From assembly GCA_036502005.1 (NCBI GenBank), contig DASXZH010000038.1, positions 34,885 to 98,884 on the forward strand: a stretch of 64,000 nt of DNA. Reading direction: 5' to 3'. Below are positions 9,005 through 17,749 of this stretch, one piece after another. Numbering within the stretch: position 1 is the first letter of the stretch; each line of letters starts with the position of its first letter. A model generated the notes under the pieces. That model ran no database searches and was not told the origin of the DNA. It was given only the letters and a program-made list of their open reading frames with translations. Source of the stretch: DASXZH01 sp036502005 (GTDB lineage Bacteria; Armatimonadota; Fimbriimonadia; Fimbriimonadales; Fimbriimonadaceae). The translations under genes were made by a program, and so were the position numbers.

Positions 9005-11167
9005 GTGGTTTCGTTCTTACTTTGCGGATTTTCGATGGTTTTAAATTCTCAGCTTTCTCAGTTGCCCTTGATTCATAACGCCGGCCCCACTGGAGACTGG
9101 CTGGTCCATGCCCAAAACTCTCAAGCGCGAGTTTACAAAACCTCCAACGCGGATGAAATCGTTCTCACAAACGGCCTCGTTTCGCGCACATTTAGGCTCG
9201 CTCCTAATGTGGCTACGGTTAGTCTTCAGAACCTGAAGATCGGCGAAGAAATGGTTCGCGCGGCAAGTTCAGAGGGCGTTCTCACCTTAGACGGCAAAGC
9301 CTACAACCTAGGCGGGTTGCATGGGCAACCGGATTTGGCCTACCTAACGCCGGAATGGCTTAATAGTCTAAAAGCAGATCCAAACGACTTCGGTTTTACC
9401 GGTTTCCAGGTAGGAACCACCGAAAAGCGCATGCCGTGGAAACGAACCCGCCACTCCCAAGAGCACGATTGGCCGCCAAAGGGCACGCGACTAACACTTC
9501 ACTTTCAAGCGCCAGCAAGCCTTGGCGATGTTAGAGCGGACGTGTTTTACGAGCTTTACGATAACTGCCCGATCTTCCAAAAATCGATTACCGTTTACAA
9601 CCTTTCCGGCAAGCCGATCCACCTCGATAGCTTCGCCATCGAGAAGCTGCGAATGGTGGAAATCGATTCCGAGGTTGATACCACTTCCAACTGGACGCTA
9701 CCCAACATCACCGTGCTAAGCGATTACACTTTTGGCGGCGCGGCGCAAAACGACAATAACCGTTTTGTTTATTGGGATGAAGACAAGGATTACACGACCC
9801 AAGTCAACTACAACCTGGAGACGCCGTGCATTTTGCGGATCGCGCCGGCCCTGGGCCCGGCTGCAGATATCAAGCCGGGCGGGATTTTTCAGACTTTCCA
9901 CGCCATCACCGTGGTTCACGATAACCGCAACCGCGAACGTCAGGGGCTGGCGATTCGCCAGGCATACAGGATATTGGCGCCCTGGACTACCGAAAACCCC
10001 ATCATGCTGCACCTGACCAGCACGGATCCGGCAACCGTCCATACGGCAATGGACCAAGCGGCTGCGGTCGGATTCGAAATGGTGATCTTCAGCTTCGGAA
10101 GCGGGCTGGACATGGAAGATGTAAGTCCCGCCAACATTGCCAAATATAAAGCCTTTGCTGATTACGCGCACTCGAAAGGGCTTCAAGTGGGGGGTTATTC
10201 CCTTCTTGCCAGTCGTCATATTTCAGAACAGGATGATGTAATCAACCCGAAGACCGGCAAAATCGGCGGGGCCATCTTTGGCGATTCGCCGTGCCTGGGC
10301 AGCAAATGGGGATTAGCCTATTTTGAGCACATAAAAGTCTTTTTAGAAGGGACTGGATTCGACCTTTTGGAGCATGACGGCAGCTACCCAGGGGACCGTT
10401 GCGCATCCACCAACCACTCCGGCCACAAGGGCCTGGAGGATAGCCAATGGAACCAGTTCCAGATCATCGCGGAGTTTTACAATTGGTGCCGCCAAAAAGG
10501 CATCTTTCTAAATGTGCCGGATAACTACATGTTCTCTGGCTCCAACAAGACCGGCATGTGGTACCGAGAAACCAACTGGTCCTTGCCTCGGGCTCAGCAG
10601 CATATCCACGCTCGGCAGAACCTGTTTGATGGCACCTGGGTGAAACCGCCAACCATGGGTTGGATGTTTGTGCCGCTGCTGGAATACCAAGGCGGTGGCG
10701 CGGCGGCTACGGTTGAGCCCTTGCACGAGCATTTGGCCGACTATGAGAAGCACCTCATCAACAATCTGGCCTACGGGGCGCAGGCCTGCTACCGCGGCCC
10801 ACGGCTTTACGATACGCCCGAAACGGAAGCCTTGGTCGCCAAATGGGTGACCTGGTTTAAGGCCCACCGGGACATTTTGGAGTCGGATGTGATCCATATT
10901 CGGCGTGCCGACGGCACCCATATCGATGGCGTCTTGCACGTAAATCCCACGTTAAACGAAAAGGGATTGGCCGTTTTTTGGAATCCTTCGGATAAGGACT
11001 TGCAGGAAACGATTCGTGTGCCTTTGTATTACACGGGGTTGGGCGAAACGGCCCATATTTCTCAAGAGGGCGGCACTTCGTTTGGCTTGAAAATCGACCG
11101 GGATTATTCGGTTCCCCTTCACGTTCATGTCCCGGCGAACGGGTTCACGTGGTTTGTTATTAAATAG
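9005..11167 (+). CDS. Putative glycoside hydrolase, alpha-galactosidase-like (family uncertain)
   Basis: A 720-aa protein. The listed GTG start gives a hydrophobic N-terminus (VSFLLCGFSMVLNSQL) that may be a weak signal peptide; an ATG 10 codons later is an alternative. The first ~300 residues look like a beta-rich supersandwich domain (IVLTNGLVSRTFRLAPN, YELYDNCPIFQKSITVYN). The middle reads as a TIM barrel, including VGGYSLLASRHIS, DLLEHDGSYPGDRC (likely catalytic Asp region) and GIFLNVPDNYMFSG. The tail looks like a beta-sandwich. This order resembles clan GH-D enzymes (GH27/GH36), but I cannot assign a family. It begins 9 bp after metX yet has no evident link to methionine. Confidence 0.6.
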   Translation: MVSFLLCGFSMVLNSQLSQLPLIHNAGPTGDWLVHAQNSQARVYKTSNADEIVLTNGLVSRTFRLAPNVATVSLQNLKIGEEMVRAASSEGVLTLDGKAYNLGGLHGQPDLAYLTPEWLNSLKADPNDFGFTGFQVGTTEKRMPWKRTRHSQEHDWPPKGTRLTLHFQAPASLGDVRADVFYELYDNCPIFQKSITVYNLSGKPIHLDSFAIEKLRMVEIDSEVDTTSNWTLPNITVLSDYTFGGAAQNDNNRFVYWDEDKDYTTQVNYNLETPCILRIAPALGPAADIKPGGIFQTFHAITVVHDNRNRERQGLAIRQAYRILAPWTTENPIMLHLTSTDPATVHTAMDQAAAVGFEMVIFSFGSGLDMEDVSPANIAKYKAFADYAHSKGLQVGGYSLLASRHISEQDDVINPKTGKIGGAIFGDSPCLGSKWGLAYFEHIKVFLEGTGFDLLEHDGSYPGDRCASTNHSGHKGLEDSQWNQFQIIAEFYNWCRQKGIFLNVPDNYMFSGSNKTGMWYRETNWSLPRAQQHIHARQNLFDGTWVKPPTMGWMFVPLLEYQGGGAAATVEPLHEHLADYEKHLINNLAYGAQACYRGPRLYDTPETEALVAKWVTWFKAHRDILESDVIHIRRADGTHIDGVLHVNPTLNEKGLAVFWNPSDKDLQETIRVPLYYTGLGETAHISQEGGTSFGLKIDRDYSVPLHVHVPANGFTWFVIK

Positions 11168-11241
11168 CAAGTTTTGTGTCTTGTGCCTTTGGAGACGACC
11201 TCAAAACCGCCTATTGATTGGAGGGCGTCCGATTGATCATC

Positions 11242-11308
11242 CCGAACTCCGTGTGAGGGATCTCTGCGGCTAGGGCTTCGCCCCCGGGATTCCTCACACG
11301 GAGTTCGG
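11242..11308. repeat. Palindromic intergenic repeat (family A, hairpin form)
   Basis: CCGAACTCCGTGTGAGG (11242-11258) and its perfect 17-bp reverse complement (11292-11308) enclose GATCTCTGCGGCTAGGGC-type sequence. The right half is nearly identical to the unit repeated three times in tandem at 45501-45680. The region 11168-11482 holds no gene besides this. A TTGTGTCTTGTG word just after the glycosidase stop recurs near 15010, 44905 and 47412. Confidence 0.85.
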
Positions 11309-11482
11309 AATGACAAACGGCGTCCGGTTTACATTTGGGGAAGCAACCGCTCACTTCTCAAATCGAAAATGGAACGCGTAGGTTTTTGCGATCATCTCTG
11401 TCGTCTTGCGCACAGAGCTTTTAGCTCAAACAAAATCGAGTTGGACAACACTCCGAAGGCGAAATCCGTAATACTTATACAA

Positions 11483-11767
11483 ATGAAGAGATTTGCAACC
11501 GCCATCATAGTTTCGCTTGCCGTAGCATGCGCCTTCGCGGGCCCGGGTAAAGACAAGACAAAGACCCCGACCACGATCAAATGCGCCGTAACTGGCGGCG
11601 ACGTCAACATCGCCGATGCCACGAAGAACAAAATGTTTACCGATTACAAGGGCAACAGATACTTCTTCTGCTGCAATGGCTGCCCCCAGGAGTTCAAAAA
11701 GGAACCGGCGAAGTATTCAAAGGCGCCCCATATTAAGACTCCGAAGTCAGTTAAAGCCGCGAAGTAG
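11483..11767 (+). CDS. Secreted YHS-domain protein
   Basis: A 94-aa protein from the ATG at 11483, chosen because it begins a clean signal peptide (MKRFATAIIVSLAVACAFAG); the frame is open further upstream without signal-like sequence. The mature part carries a YHS/TRASH-type metal-binding pattern: IKCAVTGGDVNI with one Cys, then RYFFCCNGCPQEFKKEP with CCxxC. Such domains bind transition metals, often copper, in exported proteins. Its partner is unknown: no copper ATPase or multicopper oxidase is adjacent. The gene following downstream on the same strand is an unrelated lipoprotein. Confidence 0.75.
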   Translation: MKRFATAIIVSLAVACAFAGPGKDKTKTPTTIKCAVTGGDVNIADATKNKMFTDYKGNRYFFCCNGCPQEFKKEPAKYSKAPHIKTPKSVKAAK

Positions 11768-11791
11768 CCATACCGCTCTTGGTGAAACGAA

Positions 11792-12751
11792 GTGACAAGC
11801 TTACGTCGGTGCAAAGTATATCCTTGCATCGTCGTTGCTGGCTTGCTGGTGGGTTGTGATCGAACACCATCGCCTAGGTCCTTGCTGGGCGGACCGAGAG
11901 TTCGCCCGATACCCGCTCGCCTAGCGAGTGATAGAGTGCCGTCGTCCACAAAGAGGTTCCGTTTACTCAGGATCGACTCGGTTCGAAAAGTGGGACCGAT
12001 TATCCAAGTCTTTGGCACGACAGACCTTCCAAATAAAACACCGATCAAAACGGAGGTCCCTTTTGATGGTGATGTCCTTGAAACGACCTTCGATGTGAAC
12101 AACGGATGGTCGGAAGTTGCTAACGGAAAGTGGCAGACGAACCTTGATGCCCCAGTTGCTCCAGAGTTCTACCGAGCGCATCATATGGTCAGTGCGTGGG
12201 GTGAATTGGACAGGGGGCAGGGTGTTGTGGATCAATCCATTTCAGATGGTGAAGACGAAGGCAGCTTCCAAACGCAAAAAGATTTTGTAATCGAGGCGAG
12301 GCCAGATTTTCTCCCTAAATCTGCCGCATCCAGGTTGCCACAAGCAAGCCTTTATCCGGCTGACAATCCCGGCAGGGCTGTGGCGGAGGTCATCGGAGAT
12401 TGGAAACGTCACGATTGGCAGGATATGGCAAAGTGGACCCACGTATTCGATGATCCGGCATTGGGAAAAGGAACCCCTCCTAAGGGTGAGCACTATCACG
12501 ACATTCCTGCCGCAGATCGCGTCAAGTTATGCAAGTCCGCATTTCGCTCCTGGGAAGTTCGATCTGCAAGGATTGGAAAAGGAGACATGGACGCCGATCC
12601 AGAGTTCCCCATCCTCAATGCCAAAGTGACAGTTCATTTGAAAACGATCCTTAACAACAAGGAAAAAGATGTGGATATGCACTGGGTGGCCTTTAGTCCA
12701 AATTCCAACAGTAATTGGGGTGTGGCCCCCGAAAGCGTGAGACCAAAATGA
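11792..12751 (+). CDS. Lipoprotein of unknown function
   Basis: A 319-aa protein from a GTG start. A basic N-terminus (TSLRRCKVYP), a short hydrophobic stretch and the lipobox LLVGC predict lipidation at Cys22 and an envelope location. The rest shows no domain I recognise. It contains a segment resembling an interface for secreted stress or sensor proteins only in being hydrophilic, with many Asp/Lys-rich loops. There is a 24-bp gap after the YHS gene, so co-transcription is possible. The next genes are on the opposite strand. Confidence 0.6.
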   Translation: MTSLRRCKVYPCIVVAGLLVGCDRTPSPRSLLGGPRVRPIPARLASDRVPSSTKRFRLLRIDSVRKVGPIIQVFGTTDLPNKTPIKTEVPFDGDVLETTFDVNNGWSEVANGKWQTNLDAPVAPEFYRAHHMVSAWGELDRGQGVVDQSISDGEDEGSFQTQKDFVIEARPDFLPKSAASRLPQASLYPADNPGRAVAEVIGDWKRHDWQDMAKWTHVFDDPALGKGTPPKGEHYHDIPAADRVKLCKSAFRSWEVRSARIGKGDMDADPEFPILNAKVTVHLKTILNNKEKDVDMHWVAFSPNSNSNWGVAPESVRPK

Positions 12752-12801
12752 AACAGTTGCCCAACTAAGGGTGCGCATTTCCGTTCTGCGTCTTTGCGGC
12801 G

Positions 12802-14295
12802 CTATTTTGACCTTTCGGATAACCGAATTTGTGTGTTTGGTAAAACTGCCTCTACCAGCGTTCCCTTGCCTAACTCGCTGACTATCGACATCGTCCCACC
12901 GTGGCCCTCCACGATCGTTTTGCAGATCGAAAGGCCGAGGCCGATGCCGCCTTCCTCGCGGGAGCGGGCGGCGTCCACGCGGTAGAATCGCTCTCCCAGA
13001 TGGGCCAGGTGCTGGGCGCTTACTCCTTCCCCTTCGTCCTTTACAGTCAAAACCGCAATCTCTCCATCGAGCCTAACGCTAACCGTAATCGCTTGTTCCA
13101 ACGGCGTATACCGCAAAGCGTTTTGAACCAAGTTCAAAACAACCCGTCGAAGGTGATCCTCGTCGCCGTTAACCATTACCGGCTCCGCTGCCAAATCCAC
13201 GGTAACGGCACGAGAGCTATGAAGCGAATCAACGGCTTCTGCCGCAACCACGCGCAAGTCCAAGGGCTCCATTTGCAGGCCCAGTTGGCCCGCGTCGGCC
13301 TTGGAGAGCAGTAAAAGCTGCTGCACGATCTTGGACATCTGCTCCGCAGATTGGTCGGCGATCTTAAGAGACTCAATAACGCCTGCGGGAATCCCAGCTT
13401 CCGCCAACGCGCCGCTAGTGGCCAGCTTCAAACGAGTAAGGGGCGTGCGAAGTTCATGGGAAGCGTCAGCCGTGAAACGCCGCTGATTCTCATAGGCACT
13501 TTCCAAGGCGGCATAGTCCGCTTTTTGCTTCTCGAAGGAGGCCTGAAGGCGGCCCAGCATGCCGTTGAATGTCGTCGATAGCTCTGCCAATTCGTCTGCT
13601 CCTTGCACCAGGAGGCGCTGGGAAAGGTCTTGTTCGGAAATCGTGGAAGCGGTTCGGGTTGCTTCAGAAATAGGCTTTAAAGCCTTGTTGGTAAGGAATA
13701 AAGCGCCTGCGCCGCCAACAATGAGGGCTAAAGGCAGCAGAATGAGCAGGCTCATGATTTGACCCTGCATTAAGGCTTGAAATTCTGTGGTTTCGCGGGC
13801 GGTTTCCACCGCGCCTACTACTTGGCCGTCGCGGCGAACTGGAACCACGGCCACCCTAACCTGCACACCGTTGTAAGTAGTGTCCTCGATTCCCTCTTGC
13901 CCGGCTAAGCCAACTGCGAGCAGCTTGGAATCGAAGGCCTGCGCTTGCTGTAAGCCCTGAAGATTGCCTTGCTTGTCAAAATGCTGCGGACGGCGAAGAA
14001 AGCCAAATTTGTCATCTGCAGGAGGGATCGGCTCACGTGGGGGTGGGGGCTGATCGCCAGGAGGGCCTTGTTGGTCGGGAGGGCCACCCATTTGGTCGCC
14101 AGGCGGGCCGCCTGGGCGCGGGGGCCCAGGATTGGCGGAATGTCGGGCGCGGGTCCAGAGGTCTCGGTCGATCTCATTAGAAAGCCTCTTCTGGTTGGTG
14201 AAATTTAGTAGCAACCCGAAAAGAACGAGGGTGATCGTGAGAATGGCCAGATTCCAGAGGGTGAGGCGTCCCCTAAGTGTCTTTGCCCAAGTCAA
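12802..14295 (-). CDS. Sensor histidine kinase
   Basis: A 497-aa class I sensor kinase. TM1 is at about residues 13-31. The periplasmic loop is short and contains an unusual Pro/Gly/Gln-rich stretch (PGPPRPGGPPGDQMGGPPD and following). TM2 is around 180-205 (MSLLILLPLALIVGGAGALF), followed by HAMP and a dimerisation domain with the H-box FTADASHELRTPLTRLK. The ATPase domain shows the N box LNLVQNALRYTP, G1 VKDEGEGVS and G2 GIGLGLSICKTIVEGHGG. All catalytic elements are present. It overlaps the upstream response regulator by 4 bp, a standard regulator-kinase operon. The signal is unknown; the proline-rich sensor loop is the distinctive feature. Confidence 0.92.
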   Translation of the reverse strand: MTWAKTLRGRLTLWNLAILTITLVLFGLLLNFTNQKRLSNEIDRDLWTRARHSANPGPPRPGGPPGDQMGGPPDQQGPPGDQPPPPREPIPPADDKFGFLRRPQHFDKQGNLQGLQQAQAFDSKLLAVGLAGQEGIEDTTYNGVQVRVAVVPVRRDGQVVGAVETARETTEFQALMQGQIMSLLILLPLALIVGGAGALFLTNKALKPISEATRTASTISEQDLSQRLLVQGADELAELSTTFNGMLGRLQASFEKQKADYAALESAYENQRRFTADASHELRTPLTRLKLATSGALAEAGIPAGVIESLKIADQSAEQMSKIVQQLLLLSKADAGQLGLQMEPLDLRVVAAEAVDSLHSSRAVTVDLAAEPVMVNGDEDHLRRVVLNLVQNALRYTPLEQAITVSVRLDGEIAVLTVKDEGEGVSAQHLAHLGERFYRVDAARSREEGGIGLGLSICKTIVEGHGGTMSIVSELGKGTLVEAVLPNTQIRLSERSK

Positions 14296-14963
14296 TCGGG
14301 GCTCCTTAGGACGTAGCCGATCCCGTGCACGGTCTGGATCAACTTTGTTTCATATGGTGCGTCCACTTTCTTGCGCAAGGAAGCAACGTGGAAGTTGACC
14401 GTGTTCTCCAGGCTCTCCTCGTTATTCCAAATAGAATCCAGAATGATGGTTCTGGTGAGCGTTCTTCCCTGGTTTCGGGCTAGGGCTTCCAGCAGCGAAA
14501 ACTCACGAGGGGTCAGATCGATCTCTTGGCCCGCGCGTTTTACCGTGTGGGCGTTGGTGTCGATTTCTAGGTCGGCGATCTGAATGATTCCGGTTCTATG
14601 AACCTTGTCTCTTCTCAAAAGAGCTTTAACCCTTGCCACAAACTCGCGCACATCGAAGGGTTTTGGCAGATAGTCATCAGCCCCGCCTTCTAGCCCTTTA
14701 ATGCGGTCGTCAACCGAATCCCGCGCGGTGAGCATAAGGATCGGAACTGTCTCCCGGTTCTTTCGCAGGTCCTCGCAGACGCTCCAGCCGTCGCGCTTGG
14801 GGAGCATAATGTCGAGCACGATGAGGGCATAGGCGTTCATATAAGCCTGATGCAGGCCCTCTTCTCCGTCGCTTGCGATGTCTACCGTTAGGTGCTCGCG
14901 TTCCAGCACCCCCGCGATCTGCCTTGCGATGACGGCATCGTCCTCAACCACCAATACGCGCAC
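14292..14963 (-). CDS. OmpR-family response regulator
   Basis: A 223-aa two-domain regulator. The receiver domain has the acidic pair VEDDAV, phospho-acceptor Asp in LIVLDIMLPKRDGW, and the conserved Lys in YLPKPFDVREF. The C-terminal winged helix includes LTPREFSLLEALARNQG and ENTVNFHVASLRKKVD. It is the first gene of a two-gene operon with the sensor kinase downstream, which it presumably receives phosphate from. No direct-repeat target site is evident in the upstream 330 bp, which hold the repeat element at 15005-15283. Confidence 0.94.
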   Translation of the reverse strand: MRVLVVEDDAVIARQIAGVLEREHLTVDIASDGEEGLHQAYMNAYALIVLDIMLPKRDGWSVCEDLRKNRETVPILMLTARDSVDDRIKGLEGGADDYLPKPFDVREFVARVKALLRRDKVHRTGIIQIADLEIDTNAHTVKRAGQEIDLTPREFSLLEALARNQGRTLTRTIILDSIWNNEESLENTVNFHVASLRKKVDAPYETKLIQTVHGIGYVLRSPD

Positions 14964-15004
14964 AGATGAAGTTTAACAGGCGGGTGTGAGGAAATTATGA
15001 GGGG

Positions 15005-15283
15005 GAATGTCTTGTGTTTTGTGTCTTGTGTCTTGGGCGCCCGCACTTCAAGTAAGCGAATGGGCCTTTTTGGTCCTCAGATCCATCGACGTAAATGCGA
15101 TCTGAGGTGGGCGCGAAACTACGCAAATGAACTGCGGTTGTGCACCATAAAGCTATTGGAATTATACTTGCGACAATTCAACTATAACGGTTAACGCCGA
15201 AGGTTGTAACGCTTGGCGAGCCCGGGCGTCACCTAGCCGGGCGAATCTCCAAGACATAAGACACAAGACACAACACATCCCCG
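15005..15283. repeat. Possible non-autonomous (MITE-like) intergenic element with inverted ends
   Basis: The ends are imperfect inverted copies: TGTCTTGTGTCTTGGG at about 15030 and its near reverse complement (CCAAGACATAAGACACAAGA) at about 15250-15270. Inside lies a 9-bp perfect hairpin, CCTCAGATC (15075-15083) with GATCTGAGG (15099-15107). No ORF is credible. The same TTGTGTCTTGTG end-word appears near 11170, 44905 and 47412. It fills the gap between the regulator gene and mtnA. Confidence 0.45.
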
Positions 15284-15293
15284 CCCAAATCAC

Positions 15294-16280
15294 TTAACGC
15301 TCAGCCAACTCCTTTACAAACGCGTACGGCGACCCAAAAACCCCTTCTTCCGTGATAATGGCGGTGATCAAGTCCCCCGGCGTCACATCAAAGGCTGGGT
15401 TATAAACTGTGCAGCCATCCGGGGCAATAGCAACCCCCTCAATGTGGGTCACTTCTTCCGAAGCTCTTTCCTCGATTGGAATCAAATCCCCGCTTGGGAT
15501 GCTCGGATCCAGAGTCGTACTCGGCGCGGCGATATAAAACGGAATCCCGTGGTGCTTCGCCAAAACCGCCAAAGAATAAGTGCCTATCTTGTTGGCGCTA
15601 TCGCCGTTGGCGGCTATCCGGTCCGCTCCGGCGATCACGCAATCTACCTTCCCAGCTCTCATCAAAGATGCGGCCGCGCTATCGGCGATCGATTGAAAAG
15701 GGATGCCTTCTTTTAGCAGTTCCCAGGCTGTCAGCCGCAAGCCCTGTAGCCGAGGCCGAGTTTCGCAGGTGTAAACAAACAGCTCTTTGCCCTCATAAAA
15801 TGCAGTTCTTATAGTACCGAGTGCGGTCCCGTGGCCGGCGGTTGCGAGGCTGCCCGTATTGCAAATGGTGAGGATGTTCACCTTATCGCCCAGCAGCATG
15901 TTGCCGTTGTGGCCGATGCCCAGGTTGCACTGGAGGTCTTCCAGTTCGATCATTTTGGCTTCCGCCAGGATCTTCTCGAAGTCCCATGTGCCTAAGTTGT
16001 TTATTCTCTCCAGCGCCCAAAACAGGTTTACGGCGGTTGGACGGGAGCCCGCAAGCCCCTTGCTCGCCTCTTCTTGGATTGCGCCCTCTTTGGCAGCTAG
16101 GGCCATTCCGTAAGCGGCAGCGATGCCAATGGCGGGTGCGCCCCGCACTGCCATATCTCGAATGGCATCCCGAACTTCTTGCCAGGTGTTTAGTTCCAGC
16201 CAGACTTCCTGCGCCGGCAACAGCCGTTGATCCAGCATGCAGAGGTGGCCTCCGGACCACTCCATGGGCTTAATACTCAC
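15294..16280 (-). CDS. mtnA: Methylthioribose-1-phosphate isomerase
   Basis: A 328-aa member of the aldose-ketose isomerase/eIF2B-like family acting in methionine salvage: it converts 5-methylthioribose 1-phosphate to methylthioribulose 1-phosphate. Diagnostic segments are IRDMAVRGAPAIGIAAAYG near residue 45, the catalytic Cys in LTICNTGSLATAGHGTALG, CETRPRLQGLRLTAWEL, the catalytic Asp in VIAGADRIAANGDSANKIG, and the substrate-loop region PSTTLDPSIPSGDLIPIEER. Full length. No other salvage gene is in view. It sits 16 bp downstream of an ASCH-domain gene on the same strand and may be co-transcribed with it. Confidence 0.95.
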   Translation of the reverse strand: MSIKPMEWSGGHLCMLDQRLLPAQEVWLELNTWQEVRDAIRDMAVRGAPAIGIAAAYGMALAAKEGAIQEEASKGLAGSRPTAVNLFWALERINNLGTWDFEKILAEAKMIELEDLQCNLGIGHNGNMLLGDKVNILTICNTGSLATAGHGTALGTIRTAFYEGKELFVYTCETRPRLQGLRLTAWELLKEGIPFQSIADSAAASLMRAGKVDCVIAGADRIAANGDSANKIGTYSLAVLAKHHGIPFYIAAPSTTLDPSIPSGDLIPIEERASEEVTHIEGVAIAPDGCTVYNPAFDVTPGDLITAIITEEGVFGSPYAFVKELAER

Positions 16281-16296
16281 GCTTCGAGGGTACCCG

Positions 16297-16644
16297 TCAC
16301 TCGTCGACGCGGGAGAAGTAGATCACGGTTACGCGGTGATCGGGCGTGATGAAATCGCCATAAATGCGGGACAGCATTTCAATAACATCATCATCCGAGC
16401 GGAACTCGGGATTCTCTCGCTCGATATCTCGGGGCGAGAGTTCTGCAACCGTTTTAACCTCGACCCTGTCTAATATTGCAGAGTAAAGCTTTTGCCTTCG
16501 ACCAAAGCGAGGGCCCACGGTGACCCAAACCACCATGCCGGACTTGTATTTATCCGATTTGTCCCCAAGCCGGATGGTAGCCGTCTTGCGGTAGTTGCGG
16601 AGAATGTCTCCGTAAAGGTCATTGTAGAAGTTTAAAGCGTACAT
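16297..16644 (-). CDS. ASCH-domain-like RNA-binding protein
   Basis: A 115-aa small protein. The pattern LYGDILRNYRKTATIRLGDKS, then WVTVGPRFGRRQKLYSAILDRVEV and a final ITPDHRVTVIYFSRV, fits the compact beta-barrel of ASCH/PUA-like proteins, which usually bind RNA or nucleotides. The function is unknown. The gene is complete with an ATG start and lies 16 bp upstream of mtnA. It is divergent from the alpha/beta hydrolase, leaving a 37-bp shared intergenic space. Confidence 0.6.
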   Translation of the reverse strand: MYALNFYNDLYGDILRNYRKTATIRLGDKSDKYKSGMVVWVTVGPRFGRRQKLYSAILDRVEVKTVAELSPRDIERENPEFRSDDDVIEMLSRIYGDFITPDHRVTVIYFSRVDE

Positions 16645-16681
16645 TTCAAATGCGAACTTCTAGAATATCCCATCTAACGAC

Positions 16682-17545
16682 ATGATTTGGGTTCTTTCGA
16701 TTCTTGGACTCTACCTGCTGGCCCTATTTGGCGTTTCTTACTTCAGTTTGCACCCTGTGCGGACCCCAGTTTTTATTTCGCCGGGCGCGATGGGAGAACC
16801 CCAAGAGGAAGTGGAGTTTTCCAACGAAGATGGCCTAAAGCTTAGAGGTTGGTGGCTGGAAAAGCCTAACTCCACCGTGGTCGGGATTTATTGTCACGGG
16901 TATTTGATGAACCGATGCGAGCTTACGCCGCTTGCGGTCGAACTCGCCAAACATAATGTTTCGGCCCTACTATTTGATTTTCCTGCCCACGGAAAAAGCC
17001 AAGGCAAGAAATGCCACCTGGGTTGGAGAGAGCGCAACGACGTTAAAGCGGCGGTCGCTTACGCCCGAAGCAGAATGCCCAACGCCAAAGTTTTTCTTGT
17101 TGGAAGCAGCATGGGCGCGGCTGCGTGCGCTTTCGCCCTGGCTGATGACCCTAACCTTGCCGACGCCCTCTTGCTGGACAGCGCCTACTCCAACATGGCC
17201 AAAGCCGTTTCTGGATGGTGGCGATTTATAGGCGGAAAGGTTCTCAGCTTAATCCTAAGCCCCAGTATTATCATCGCCGCCCCGATGGCGGGTTTCAACC
17301 CATTTAAGGTCGATGTATCAACAGCCCTGAGCAAAATTGAGAAGCCAACCCTCATCCTGCATGGCGATATCGATAACCTCGCTACACCTGGGGAAGCCAC
17401 CCGAAATGCCAAGGCTGCGGCCGGTCCGGTGGAGGTAGTGTGGTTTAAATCATGCGGGCATTCAGAGGGCAGATGGGTCCATCCGGAACTGTATTACGAG
17501 AGTATTATAAATTTTCTTAGAAGATTTGCGATCATTTCAGCCTAA
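16682..17545 (+). CDS. Membrane-anchored alpha/beta hydrolase
   Basis: A 287-aa protein with one N-terminal transmembrane segment (IWVLSILGLYLLALFGVSYF) and a serine-hydrolase domain resembling the BEM46/ABHD family. The oxyanion region is YCHGYLMN, the nucleophile elbow GSSMGA, the acid lies in LILHGDIDNLATP and the histidine in KSCGHSEGRW. The segment LLFDFPAHGKSQGKKC matches the family strand-loop preceding the elbow. An esterase or peptidase activity is plausible but the substrate is unknown. The ATG is immediately preceded by AT-rich sequence with no clear Shine-Dalgarno. Confidence 0.8.
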   Translation: MIWVLSILGLYLLALFGVSYFSLHPVRTPVFISPGAMGEPQEEVEFSNEDGLKLRGWWLEKPNSTVVGIYCHGYLMNRCELTPLAVELAKHNVSALLFDFPAHGKSQGKKCHLGWRERNDVKAAVAYARSRMPNAKVFLVGSSMGAAACAFALADDPNLADALLLDSAYSNMAKAVSGWWRFIGGKVLSLILSPSIIIAAPMAGFNPFKVDVSTALSKIEKPTLILHGDIDNLATPGEATRNAKAAAGPVEVVWFKSCGHSEGRWVHPELYYESIINFLRRFAIISA

Positions 17546-17749
17546 TGGCAGTCTTATTACAGGAAGTTCTTTTGGGGAGAACGTTCGGCGAGAGTTGTCG
17601 ATATATGCACAAGGATCGCCGGCAATTCTGCCTTGATTGGACCTTCTAATTACTTGGGCACAAGTTCTGTAGGACATACTTTAAAAAGCGGCATAGACAA
17701 CGAAGTCTTGGCCAAGGAACCAACAGGAACCCGAAGCAGAGACCATTAT

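Noticed and set aside
14997..15194. 65-aa frame upstream of the response regulator
   Set aside because: Lies in the MITE-like element, no family match, no ribosome binding site.
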